A stretch of DNA of 64,000 bases from an uncultured Alphaproteobacteria bacterium (lineage in GTDB: Bacteria; Pseudomonadota; Alphaproteobacteria; CAAGCB01; CAG-977). The stretch lies in the NCBI GenBank assembly GCA_944390195.1, contig CALXOZ010000010.1, positions 1 to 64,000 on the forward strand, written 5' to 3'. A program made the translations under genes and the position numbers. Numbering within the stretch: the stretch's first letter is position 1; the number at the start of each line of letters is the position of its first letter. Shown one piece after another: positions 8,288 to 16,210 of the stretch. The notes under the pieces are model-generated. The model was not told where the DNA came from, did not search any database, and saw only the letters and a list, made by a program, of their open reading frames with translations.

Positions 8288-9056
8288 AGCCCGAAAAAAA
8301 TTTGCGCATCATTTGGCGGATATTGCCGGAAGTTTGGTTTTAAAATACTTTCGCCAACCCCTTTCAGTTCAAGAAAAAGAGGATTCAACGCCTGTTACCG
8401 TTGCCGACAGAACGTGTGAGCAATTGATTCGGGACGAATTGAGGCATCATTTCCCTGATGATGGTGTCGTCGGAGAGGAATTTGGTAAAGAAAACGAACA
8501 TGCCGAATTTGTTTGGGTCATTGACCCTATCGACGGAACAAAGTCTTTTATTGCGGGATTGCCGTTGTTTGGCGTTTTGATTGCTCTGTTACATCAAGGA
8601 AAACCATTGTTGGGGATAATAGATCAACCCTATTTGAAAGAACGTTGGTTCGGATTTTGCGGAGAAGCGACTTTGTATAACGGTTTTGTTGTAAAAACCC
8701 GTTGTTGTAAAGCGCTTTCAAACGCCGTTTTGTTTTCTTCAGCCGATGAAACGATGTTTGCAGACCATGATGATAAACGGCGTTTCAACAATTTATGCAA
8801 ACAAATAAAAACAACCCGATTCAGTACGGATTGCTACGGCTATGCCATGTTGTCTTCAGGATACGGTGATATCGTTTGTGAAGCCGATATGAAATTATAT
8901 GACTACGCGGCATTATTTCCGATCGTATGCGGGGCGGGAGGCGTTATGACAGACTGGGACGCAAACGCTTTGTTTCAAGAAAAGGATTCAGGACACGTCT
9001 TGGCTTTGGGGGATCCGAGTATGTTGGAAACGGTTAAGGATATTCTAAAAAAATGA
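8280..9056 (+). CDS. hisN: Inositol-monophosphatase-type histidinol-phosphatase
   Basis: The protein carries the FIG superfamily metal sites: DSTPVTVADR near residue 35, VGEEFG near 64, WVIDPIDGTKSFIAG near 78-92 and LYDYAALFPIV near 205. The combination DPIDGTKSFIAGLPLFG is characteristic of the HisN branch that dephosphorylates histidinol phosphate, rather than SuhB. No other his genes are nearby, so substrate assignment is by subfamily only. Start and stop overlap neighbours by eight and four bases, inside the yej operon. Confidence 0.8.
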   Translation: MYEARKKFAHHLADIAGSLVLKYFRQPLSVQEKEDSTPVTVADRTCEQLIRDELRHHFPDDGVVGEEFGKENEHAEFVWVIDPIDGTKSFIAGLPLFGVLIALLHQGKPLLGIIDQPYLKERWFGFCGEATLYNGFVVKTRCCKALSNAVLFSSADETMFADHDDKRRFNNLCKQIKTTRFSTDCYGYAMLSSGYGDIVCEADMKLYDYAALFPIVCGAGGVMTDWDANALFQEKDSGHVLALGDPSMLETVKDILKK

Positions 9057-10939
9057 AAAAGATCGTCCTGCTTTTTTCTTTTCTTTTGTTTTCTTTTCCA
9101 TCTTATTCCCGACAATATCAAGCGACACCTGAAACAGGGGTCGCTATGCATGGCAAACCGCGTTATCACGGTGATTTTATTTCTTTTGATTATGCTAATC
9201 CAGATGCGCCGAAAGGCGGTACTTTGAAAATGTCGGCTTTTGGTAATTTCGACACCTTTAATCCTTATACGATTAAAGGTGTTTCTGCTGCGGGATCGGC
9301 AATGATGTTTGATACATTGATGGTTGAATCCGCTGACGAACCGTTTTCTTTGTATGGCTTGATTGCTCAAACGGTTGAAATGCCGGACGATCGTTCTTGG
9401 GTTGCTTTCAATATCAATCCGAAGGCGAAGTTTTCGGACGGAAGCCCGATTACAGCGGAAGATGTCGTTTTTTCTTTTGACATTCTTCGAACCAAGGGAT
9501 TGCCTATGTTTCGTTATTACTATGGAAATGTCGACAAGGTTACGGCTGAAGGGCTGAGAAGGGTTTTGTTCGTATTCAAGCCGGGTGATAATCGAGAGTT
9601 ACCGTTGATCTTGGGGCAGATGCCCGTTTTTTCCAAAAAATATTGGCAGGACAAAGACTTTGGCGCAACGACATTAACCCCTCCGTTGGGGAGCGGACCC
9701 TATAAGGTTGCCGGATTTGAAACGGGACGCTATGTTGTTTATGAGCGCAATGAAGATTATTGGGCGAAGGACATCCCGTCGGTTAAAGGATTTTATAACT
9801 TTGACAGGATCCGTTACGATTATTATCGTGATGCCACAGTTGCTTTGGAAGCGTTTAAAACGGGGGCTTTTGATTTACGCGTTGAAACTGAAGCTAAGAA
9901 ATGGGTGTCCGCTTATCAAGGGTTTTCAGATAAAAACGGCTTGATAAAAAAAGAGTTTTATCATTCTTTGCCTTCAGGAATGCAAGGGTTTGTTTTTAAT
10001 ACAAGGCGGGCTTTGTTTTCCGACAGGAAAGTGCGTCAAGCTTTAGGGGTGGTCTTTGATTTTGAATGGTCGAACAAAAATTTGTTTTACGGTCTGTATA
10101 ACCGGACGCAAAGTTATTTTGACAATTCGGAAATGGCGGCGAAAGGCTTGCCCGAAGGTAAAGAGCTGGAAATATTGAATGCTTATAAAGACCGCCTGCC
10201 TGCTGAGGTTTTTGAACGTCCTTTTTCTTTGGAAAAAACAGGCGGTGATGGTAATATACGTCCTCAATTGGAAAAGGCGTTCGCCTTGCTGGAAAGCGCG
10301 GGGTGGAGTGTTCAAGACGGTGTTTTGAAAAATAAAAACAAAGAGCCTTTCCACTTTGAAATCTTGATCGATTCAGCCTCTTCTTCGGCATGGGAACGTA
10401 TCATTTTGCCTTATATACGGAACTTGAAACGCTTGGGGATAGACGCTGTTTTACGTTCTGTCGATTCAACGCAATATAAAAACCGTTTGGATAATTATGA
10501 TTATGATATGATCGTTAATGTTTGGGGACAATCGACATCTCCCGGCAATGAACAAAGGTATTTTTGGGGATCTGCCAGTGCCGACGTAAACGGTGCGCAA
10601 AATTATGCGGGGATTAAAAATCCGGTCGTTGATGAACTGATTGAAAAAGTGGTGGAAGCCGGCGATCGCGAGGAACTGGTCGCAGCCGTTAAAGCTTTGG
10701 ATCGTGTTTTATTATGGGAATACTATGTTGTGCCTCATTGGTTCATTCCGTCAATCCGGCTGGTTTATTGGGATAAGTTCGGTATGCGTGATACACCTGT
10801 TATGAAAGGTGTTCAATTGATGAGTTGGTGGATCGATCCCGAAAAACAGGAAAGACTGCAAGTTCTGAAAGAAAAAGAGGAAAAACGTGAAAAAACGCAC
10901 GGAAAAACGTTGTTTCAACGTCTTAAGGAGTGGTTTTGA
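9053..10939 (+). CDS. yejA: Peptide ABC transporter substrate-binding protein YejA
   Basis: A 628-residue family 5 solute-binding protein. It has a cleavable signal peptide (MKKIVLLFSFLLFSFPSYS) and then the YejA-typical opening HGKPRYHGDFISFDYANPDAPKG split over residues 30-52, followed by DTFNPYTIKG and the SBP_bac_5 core (KFSDGSPITAEDVVFSFDIL). It would bind oligopeptides in the periplasm and deliver them to YejBEF; the E. coli counterpart imports microcin C and peptides. The C-terminal 30 residues are lysine- and glutamate-rich. It overlaps hisN by four bases and yejB by one. Confidence 0.93.
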   Translation: MKKIVLLFSFLLFSFPSYSRQYQATPETGVAMHGKPRYHGDFISFDYANPDAPKGGTLKMSAFGNFDTFNPYTIKGVSAAGSAMMFDTLMVESADEPFSLYGLIAQTVEMPDDRSWVAFNINPKAKFSDGSPITAEDVVFSFDILRTKGLPMFRYYYGNVDKVTAEGLRRVLFVFKPGDNRELPLILGQMPVFSKKYWQDKDFGATTLTPPLGSGPYKVAGFETGRYVVYERNEDYWAKDIPSVKGFYNFDRIRYDYYRDATVALEAFKTGAFDLRVETEAKKWVSAYQGFSDKNGLIKKEFYHSLPSGMQGFVFNTRRALFSDRKVRQALGVVFDFEWSNKNLFYGLYNRTQSYFDNSEMAAKGLPEGKELEILNAYKDRLPAEVFERPFSLEKTGGDGNIRPQLEKAFALLESAGWSVQDGVLKNKNKEPFHFEILIDSASSSAWERIILPYIRNLKRLGIDAVLRSVDSTQYKNRLDNYDYDMIVNVWGQSTSPGNEQRYFWGSASADVNGAQNYAGIKNPVVDELIEKVVEAGDREELVAAVKALDRVLLWEYYVVPHWFIPSIRLVYWDKFGMRDTPVMKGVQLMSWWIDPEKQERLQVLKEKEEKREKTHGKTLFQRLKEWF

Positions 10940-12051
10940 TGTTCGTGTATTTTTTACGCCGGCTGGCATTAATTCCTTTAACATTATTCGGCATAATGGC
11001 TGTGAATTTTTTGTTTGTCCAATTAGCTCCCGGAGGTCCGGTTGAACAGGTGATCTCAAAATTGCAAAGCGGTGCGGGAAATTCTTTGGGGCGCATCTCT
11101 GCGACGGGATCGGGAGAAGGCGGAATGCAAATGGCAAGCTTGAATAAACAGGATTATGCCGTCCGTTCAAAATATCGTGGGGCTCAGGGGTTGGATCCGG
11201 CTTTGATCAAAGAATTGGAGGTTCAATTCGGATTTGACAAACCTCTTTATGTGCGCTTTTTTTCCATGATGAAAAATTATTTGTGCCTTGATTTTGGTAA
11301 CAGCTTTTATCGTGATGTGCCAGTGATACGATTAATTCGGGAAAAAATGTCCGTATCTGTTTCTTTGGGGGTTTGGACAACTTTGATTATCTATTTGATA
11401 TCGATCCCTTTAGGCATATTCAAAGCCGTTCACGACGGGTCAAAGTTCGATGTTTTTTCAAGCTGGGTGATTGTTGTCGGATATGCGATACCGTCTTTTT
11501 TATTCGCGATGTTATTGATTGTTTTGTTTTGCGGCGGTCGTTATTTTGATTGGTTCCCGTTAAGAGGGTTGTTTTCGGAAAATTGGGATCAGTTGAATAC
11601 GTTGGATAAAATCAAAGATTATTTTTGGCATTTGGCAATGCCCGTATCTGCGATGGTGATCGGAGGGTTTGCCGGATTGACAATGCTGACCAAAAATTCG
11701 TTCATGGAAGAAATTTCAAAGCAGTATGTTTTAACGGCGAAAGCCAAAGGTTTGGATCGTATGTCCGTTTTATACGCCCATGTGTTCAGGAATGCCATGT
11801 TGATTGTTCTAGCAGGATTTCCGGCTGTTTTGGTCAGCATGCTGTTTACGGGTTCCGTATTGATAGAGGTCATATTTTCTCTTGACGGGTTGGGGCTTTT
11901 AGGGTTTGAAGCCGTCATGACAAGAGATTATCCCGTTATTTTCGGGACATTGTACATATTCGGTTTGATCGGACTTGTTTTGAATTTGCTCAGTGATATG
12001 ACGTACCACTGGGTTGATCCGCGGATTGATTTCGGAGCCAGACATGAATAA
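10939..12051 (+). CDS. yejB: Peptide ABC transporter permease YejB
   Basis: The inner-membrane permease has six predicted membrane segments and the BPD_transp_1 loop (AKAKGLDRMSVLYAHVFRNA) near the C-terminus that docks the ATPase. The opening YFLRRLALIPLTLFGIMAVN plus the insertion around residues 40-75 is typical of YejB. The start is taken at ATG 10939, overlapping the yejA stop (TGATG-type junction) and preceded eight bases upstream by AAGGAG. Confidence 0.93.
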   Translation: MFVYFLRRLALIPLTLFGIMAVNFLFVQLAPGGPVEQVISKLQSGAGNSLGRISATGSGEGGMQMASLNKQDYAVRSKYRGAQGLDPALIKELEVQFGFDKPLYVRFFSMMKNYLCLDFGNSFYRDVPVIRLIREKMSVSVSLGVWTTLIIYLISIPLGIFKAVHDGSKFDVFSSWVIVVGYAIPSFLFAMLLIVLFCGGRYFDWFPLRGLFSENWDQLNTLDKIKDYFWHLAMPVSAMVIGGFAGLTMLTKNSFMEEISKQYVLTAKAKGLDRMSVLYAHVFRNAMLIVLAGFPAVLVSMLFTGSVLIEVIFSLDGLGLLGFEAVMTRDYPVIFGTLYIFGLIGLVLNLLSDMTYHWVDPRIDFGARHE

Positions 12052-13060
12052 ACGGATAAAACAGCGTTGGGAAAAGTTTAAATCCAACAAGCGGGGTTTT
12101 TGGGCTTTTATTTTATTTTGCGTCCTTTTTTTTGTTTCCATGGGGGCGGATTTCATAGCCAATGACAAACCGTTGATTGTCCGTTATGATGGACAATGGT
12201 ATTTTCCGATTTTTAAAGAGTATCCTGAAACGGTGTTTGGCGGGGTGTTTAAAACGGCGGCGGACTATAGAGATCCTTTCTTGCAGGAAAAAATTAATGA
12301 AAAAGGCTTTTTCATTATGCCTGTCATACCGTACAGTTATGATACGATCAATTATGATCTGCCAGAGCCGGCACCTTGTGCGCCGACAAGACAAAACTGG
12401 CTTGGAACAGACGATCTGGGACGTGATGTTTTGGCACGTTTGATTTATGGATTGCGTTATTCTTTGTTGTTTGGTTTTGCTTTAACGATTGTTTCTTCGG
12501 CAATCGGGATATTTGCCGGAGCGGTTCAAGGGTATTTCGGTGGAAAAACGGATTTGTTCGCTCAGCGTTTTTTGGAAATCTGGGCGTCGTTGCCGCAGTT
12601 GTTTGTCTTGATAATCGTTTCCAGTATCATTGCTCCGGGATTTTGGACACTTTTGTTTGTTTTGCTGTTATTTTCATGGACGGCGTTAGTCCCCGTTGTG
12701 CGTGCGGAGTTTTTACGAGCCAGAAATTTCGATTATGTCAAAGCTGCGTACGCTTTAGGTGTTCCCGACTTTTTGATTATCTTCAAACATATTTTTCCGA
12801 ATGCCATGGTTGCGACTTTGACGTATATTCCGTTTATTTTGTCCGGAGCCGTCGTGTCTTTGACAGCATTGGACTTTTTAGGATTCGGTTTGCCGCCGGG
12901 ATCTCCGTCTTTAGGGGATCTTGTGCGGCAGGGAAAGGAAAATTTACAAGCACCGTGGTTGGGAATATCGGCTTTTTTCATACTGGCTTTTTTATTAACG
13001 GCTCTTGTTTTTATCGGTGAAGCCGTCCGTGATGCTTTTGATCCGAGGAAAAACAAATGA
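12044..13060 (+). CDS. yejE: Peptide ABC transporter permease YejE
   Basis: The second permease of the Yej system. Translation from ATG 12044 gives MNKRIKQRWEKFKSNKRGFW, the usual OppC-type N-terminus, then a first membrane helix, a long periplasmic loop (residues 40-130, with LGTDDLGRDVLARLIYG) and five more helices. The EAA-type loop (AAYALGVPDFLIIFKHIFPN) is near residue 245. It overlaps yejB by eight bases and yejF by four, so the four yej genes are clearly one unit. Confidence 0.93.
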   Translation: MNKRIKQRWEKFKSNKRGFWAFILFCVLFFVSMGADFIANDKPLIVRYDGQWYFPIFKEYPETVFGGVFKTAADYRDPFLQEKINEKGFFIMPVIPYSYDTINYDLPEPAPCAPTRQNWLGTDDLGRDVLARLIYGLRYSLLFGFALTIVSSAIGIFAGAVQGYFGGKTDLFAQRFLEIWASLPQLFVLIIVSSIIAPGFWTLLFVLLLFSWTALVPVVRAEFLRARNFDYVKAAYALGVPDFLIIFKHIFPNAMVATLTYIPFILSGAVVSLTALDFLGFGLPPGSPSLGDLVRQGKENLQAPWLGISAFFILAFLLTALVFIGEAVRDAFDPRKNK

Positions 13061-14649
13061 CATTATTGTCGGTCGAAAATTTAAGTGTGCGCTTTTCAAA
13101 CAATCCGCCTGTCGTGGATCAAGTGTCCTTTCAAATTGACAAAGGCGAGATTTTGGCTTTGGTTGGAGAGAGCGGTTCGGGAAAATCCGTAACGGCTTTA
13201 TCAGTGATGCAATTGCTGGATTACCCGTATGCCTCTCATCCTTGCGGATCGATCTTGTTCAACGGGCAGGAATTGATCGGGGCGGATGAGCGGGTGTTGC
13301 GTGATTTTCGCGGAAACCGCGCCGCAATGATTTTTCAAGAGCCGATGACGTCTTTGAATCCGTTGCACACGATAGAAAAACAAATCGCGGAAACAATGCT
13401 TTTGCACACGGACTTATCTAAGGCAAAGATCAAAGAACGTGTTTTGGAATTGTTGGAAACAGTCGGTTTGCGTAATCCCGTTCAACGCTTGAACGCTTTG
13501 CCGCACCAATTGTCCGGTGGAGAACGTCAGCGTGTCATGATTGCCATGGCTTTGGCAAATAATCCGGATTTATTAATTGCAGATGAACCGACAACGGCTT
13601 TGGATGTTACTGTTCAGGCTCAGATTTTAAGCTTGTTGAAAAGTTTGCAAAAACAGTTGGGATTAGCCGTTTTGTTTATTTCCCATGATTTGGACGTCGT
13701 TTCTCGGGTTGCTTCCCGTGTCTGTGTCATGAATAAAGGGCGCATCGTTGAAACGGGGGATACTAAAAAGATTTTAACGGATCCTTCCGATCCATATACA
13801 AAAAAACTGATTGCGTCCAAGCCTTCCGGTTCTCCTGTCCGTTGTCCGGAAGACGCGGTCGAACTTCTTTCATGCCAGAATTTGAATGTTTCTTTCGTTT
13901 TGAAAAAAAACTTGCTGGGAAAGCCTTTGGTAAAGTTGAATGCGGTTGATGATGTGTCTTTGGTGATAAAGGAAGGGGAATCTGTCGGGCTGGTCGGGGA
14001 AAGCGGCTCGGGAAAGTCGACACTGGGGTTTTCTTTGTTGAAATTGCAACATTCAACGGGAAAAATCATCTTTGACGGTAAAGATATATCCGGATTAAAA
14101 GGTAGCTCTTTGAGGCGATTGAGACCGCAAATGCAAATTGTTTTTCAAGATCCGTACTCTTCGTTGAGCCCCCGTTTGACGGTTGAGCAAATTGTTGCGG
14201 AAGGGCTGGATATTCACCGGCGGGATTTGTCCAGACAAGAGCGCAAGGAAATCATTGAACAGGCGTTGCAAGATGTCGGTTTGCCTGTGGAAATGATGGA
14301 TCGTTATCCGAATATGTTTTCAGGCGGGCAACGTCAAAGAATTGCCATAGCGCGTACTTTGGTTTTGCATCCGCGACTGATTGTTTTGGACGAACCGACA
14401 AGCGCTTTAGATGTTACTGTGCAGGCTCAAATAATAGAACTTTTGAAAAAATTACAAAAACAATATAAAATGGCTTATCTGTTTATCAGTCATGATATGC
14501 GTGTTGTAAAGTCATTGGCTGAACGGATTTATGTTATGAAAAACGGCAAGATTGTTGAAGAGGGGAATAATCCGGACTTGTTCGAGAAACAAAAACAAGA
14601 TTACACGCGTAATTTGATGTCGGCAGCCTTTAATTTCTTAGATGCGTAA
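13057..14649 (+). CDS. yejF: Peptide ABC transporter ATP-binding protein YejF (tandem ATPase)
   Basis: The 530-residue protein has two complete ABC ATPase modules. The first has Walker A GESGSGKS at residues 37-44, signature LSGGERQRV and Walker B LLIADEPTT; the second has GESGSGKST near residue 312, signature FSGGQRQRIAIAR and LIVLDEPTSALD. Each module has its switch histidine in SHD. It powers import through YejB/YejE. The single-chain double ATPase is the normal YejF arrangement. Confidence 0.95.
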   Translation: MTLLSVENLSVRFSNNPPVVDQVSFQIDKGEILALVGESGSGKSVTALSVMQLLDYPYASHPCGSILFNGQELIGADERVLRDFRGNRAAMIFQEPMTSLNPLHTIEKQIAETMLLHTDLSKAKIKERVLELLETVGLRNPVQRLNALPHQLSGGERQRVMIAMALANNPDLLIADEPTTALDVTVQAQILSLLKSLQKQLGLAVLFISHDLDVVSRVASRVCVMNKGRIVETGDTKKILTDPSDPYTKKLIASKPSGSPVRCPEDAVELLSCQNLNVSFVLKKNLLGKPLVKLNAVDDVSLVIKEGESVGLVGESGSGKSTLGFSLLKLQHSTGKIIFDGKDISGLKGSSLRRLRPQMQIVFQDPYSSLSPRLTVEQIVAEGLDIHRRDLSRQERKEIIEQALQDVGLPVEMMDRYPNMFSGGQRQRIAIARTLVLHPRLIVLDEPTSALDVTVQAQIIELLKKLQKQYKMAYLFISHDMRVVKSLAERIYVMKNGKIVEEGNNPDLFEKQKQDYTRNLMSAAFNFLDA

Positions 14650-14657
14650 GAGGGGAT

Positions 14658-14966
14658 ATGGAACACCAAAGTGAAGATGATATGAAAAAGACAGTCCTTC
14701 AACGTGTTTTCAACAATGATGCGTTAATGGAAGTCAATGTTGATCTATCGGTTGTGTTGGGGCGTACTTCACTACGGGTTTATCAGCTTTTAAAACTGGG
14801 GAGGGGGGCTGTTGTCGAACTGAACCGGTCAATAAACGAACCGGTTGAAATTTTAGCTAACGACATCCCTGTTGCCAAAGGAGAAATCATTGTTACTGAC
14901 GAGGGGTATGTCGCAATAAAGATAACAGAGCTGACGGTTTCACGGAAAGGGCGGGAACATCTTTGA
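14658..14966 (+). CDS. fliN: FliN/SpoA-domain flagellar switch-like protein
   Basis: The 102-residue product is a complete SpoA (surface presentation of antigens) domain: NVDLSVVLGRTSLRVYQLLKL, then GRGAVVELNRSINEPVEILA and AKGEIIVTDEGYVAIKITEL, matching the C-terminal domain of FliN. In flagellated cells this domain builds the C-ring that sets rotation direction. No other flagellar or type III secretion gene occurs in the window, and the gene trails the yej operon by eight bases. It could be a relic of a lost flagellum, a distant part of a scattered set, or a reused domain. Confidence 0.82.
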   Translation: MEHQSEDDMKKTVLQRVFNNDALMEVNVDLSVVLGRTSLRVYQLLKLGRGAVVELNRSINEPVEILANDIPVAKGEIIVTDEGYVAIKITELTVSRKGREHL

Positions 14967-15697
14967 TCGGCAACTTTGATCGGCAAGTCTGTAATTGGCG
15001 CTTTCAGAAAATAAAGACTGCCTCTTTTCGTTATAATTTTTGCCGAACGTTTATATAAGTGTAGAATGTAGTAAGTTTTTGCCAGTACTTTCAAAAAATA
15101 GGAAGAGTTTCTTCAATGCCGTTTGACCGGTGTTATGTAGCTTTGGTTTAAAGCGGTTTGATCGTTAAATAATTCGTCAAAAAAATTATAAAACCTTTTT
15201 TACGGCAACGATGATTAATGTAATCTGTCTCAATTGATTGAAAAAGTGAGGATATTGTCCGGCGGATCATGAAAATGAGAGAATACAAACGGTTGTTTGA
15301 AATCATAAGGATTGTTTCAAAGGCTTTTTTATTTTCAGTCGGAATGTCAAGTGGATGATCCGTTAAGTTTAAAAAAATTTGAAAGAAGAGGATGTCTTCA
15401 TTTGTTTTTATTAATGAAGTTTATTCCGATCAGGGTCTTAACGGGAAGTCTTTTTTATAAACAGAATGTCAAGTGGATGATCCGTTAAGTTTAAAAAAAT
15501 TTGAAAGAAGAGGATGTCTTCATTTGTTTTTATTAATGAAGTTTATTCCGATCAAGGTCTTAACGGGAAGTCTTTTTTATAAACAGAGTATTATTGGTTA
15601 TACATTTAACGCTATGTTTCGAAAAGCTGTATTTGATCTTTTTACAAAAAAGTCAGTTTTAATTCCCGGAAAACGAACTGATCTTTTTTATGAAAAT
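14967..15697. other. Gene-free interval with direct repeats
   Basis: Between fliN and the cNMP-binding gene there is no convincing coding region. A 12-base direct repeat (TTTGATCGGCAA twice) straddles the end of fliN, and a 122-base tandem duplication occupies 15343-15587. The rest is AT-rich without visible hairpins. Confidence 0.6.
15343..15587. repeat. Tandem duplication, two 122-base units
   Basis: The unit starting AATGTCAAGTGGATGATCCG at 15343 is repeated from 15465, differing at one visible base (CAGGGTC versus CAAGGTC). The second copy ends near 15587. The near-identity shows a recent duplication. An open frame of 89 codons runs through the second copy but has no recognisable product. 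Confidence 0.9.
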
Positions 15698-15752
15698 AAA
15701 AGCCCCTTTACAGGAAGAAGTAAGGTTTTTAATGTTTCGTAGGGGCTTTTTG
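15698..15752 (-). terminator. Probable terminator of the mtaB-ftsY operon
   Basis: On the minus strand, AAAGCCCCT and AGGGGCTTTT pair across a loop of about 33 bases and are followed by a T-rich stretch. It lies just past the stop of the cNMP-binding gene. The long loop lowers confidence. Confidence 0.5.
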
Positions 15753-15766
15753 ATAAAAAAGTTTTT

Positions 15767-16198
15767 TTATTTTTTTTCAAACAATTGTGTCCGCATAGAT
15801 CTGATCCGCCGGCACAATGTTTGAATGATACTTCTTTCTAATGCTTTATGTTCATTCATTAAACGGTAAAGAGCCGATCCCGGAATTTTATACAAAGTCG
15901 TGTCTTCTAAAGCCGTTACGGTGATTTCGGACGGAGCGGCATCCAAGGCGGCCAACTCGCCGAAGACATCTAAGGCGTTGTATTCTTTGATCGTTTTTCC
16001 GTCTTTATGCAAGCGGACTTGTCCTTGCAAAATGATATATAAATCATTCCACAATTCCCCTTGTTTTACGATATCCGTTCCGATCATGGCGGCGGTTTCC
16101 TCACTTGCCGAAATAATATCCGACAAAGCGGCTTCCGGAATGCCGGCGAATAAAGCGACATCTTTTAAAATTAAAACTTTTTCCAATGTTAAGCGCAT
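15767..16198 (-). CDS. Cyclic-nucleotide-binding domain protein
   Basis: The 143-residue protein consists of one Crp-type cNMP-binding beta-roll: LKDVALFAGIPEAALSDII, then DIVKQGELWNDLYIILQGQV near residues 43-62, FGELAALDAAPSEITVTAL near 80-98 and a terminal helix. There is no DNA-binding domain. It starts 12 bases after the HEAT-repeat membrane protein gene on the same transcript. In related bacterial proteins this domain is fused to the end of a nucleotide-carrier/HEAT protein; here it is a separate chain that probably works with its neighbour. The ligand is not predictable. Confidence 0.85.
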   Translation of the reverse strand: MRLTLEKVLILKDVALFAGIPEAALSDIISASEETAAMIGTDIVKQGELWNDLYIILQGQVRLHKDGKTIKEYNALDVFGELAALDAAPSEITVTALEDTTLYKIPGSALYRLMNEHKALERSIIQTLCRRIRSMRTQLFEKK

Positions 16199-16210
16199 AA
16201 GTGATACTCC

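Noticed and set aside
15473-15742. An 89-codon plus-strand frame in the tandem repeat region
   Set aside because: It begins inside the duplicated unit, has no ribosome site and resembles nothing.
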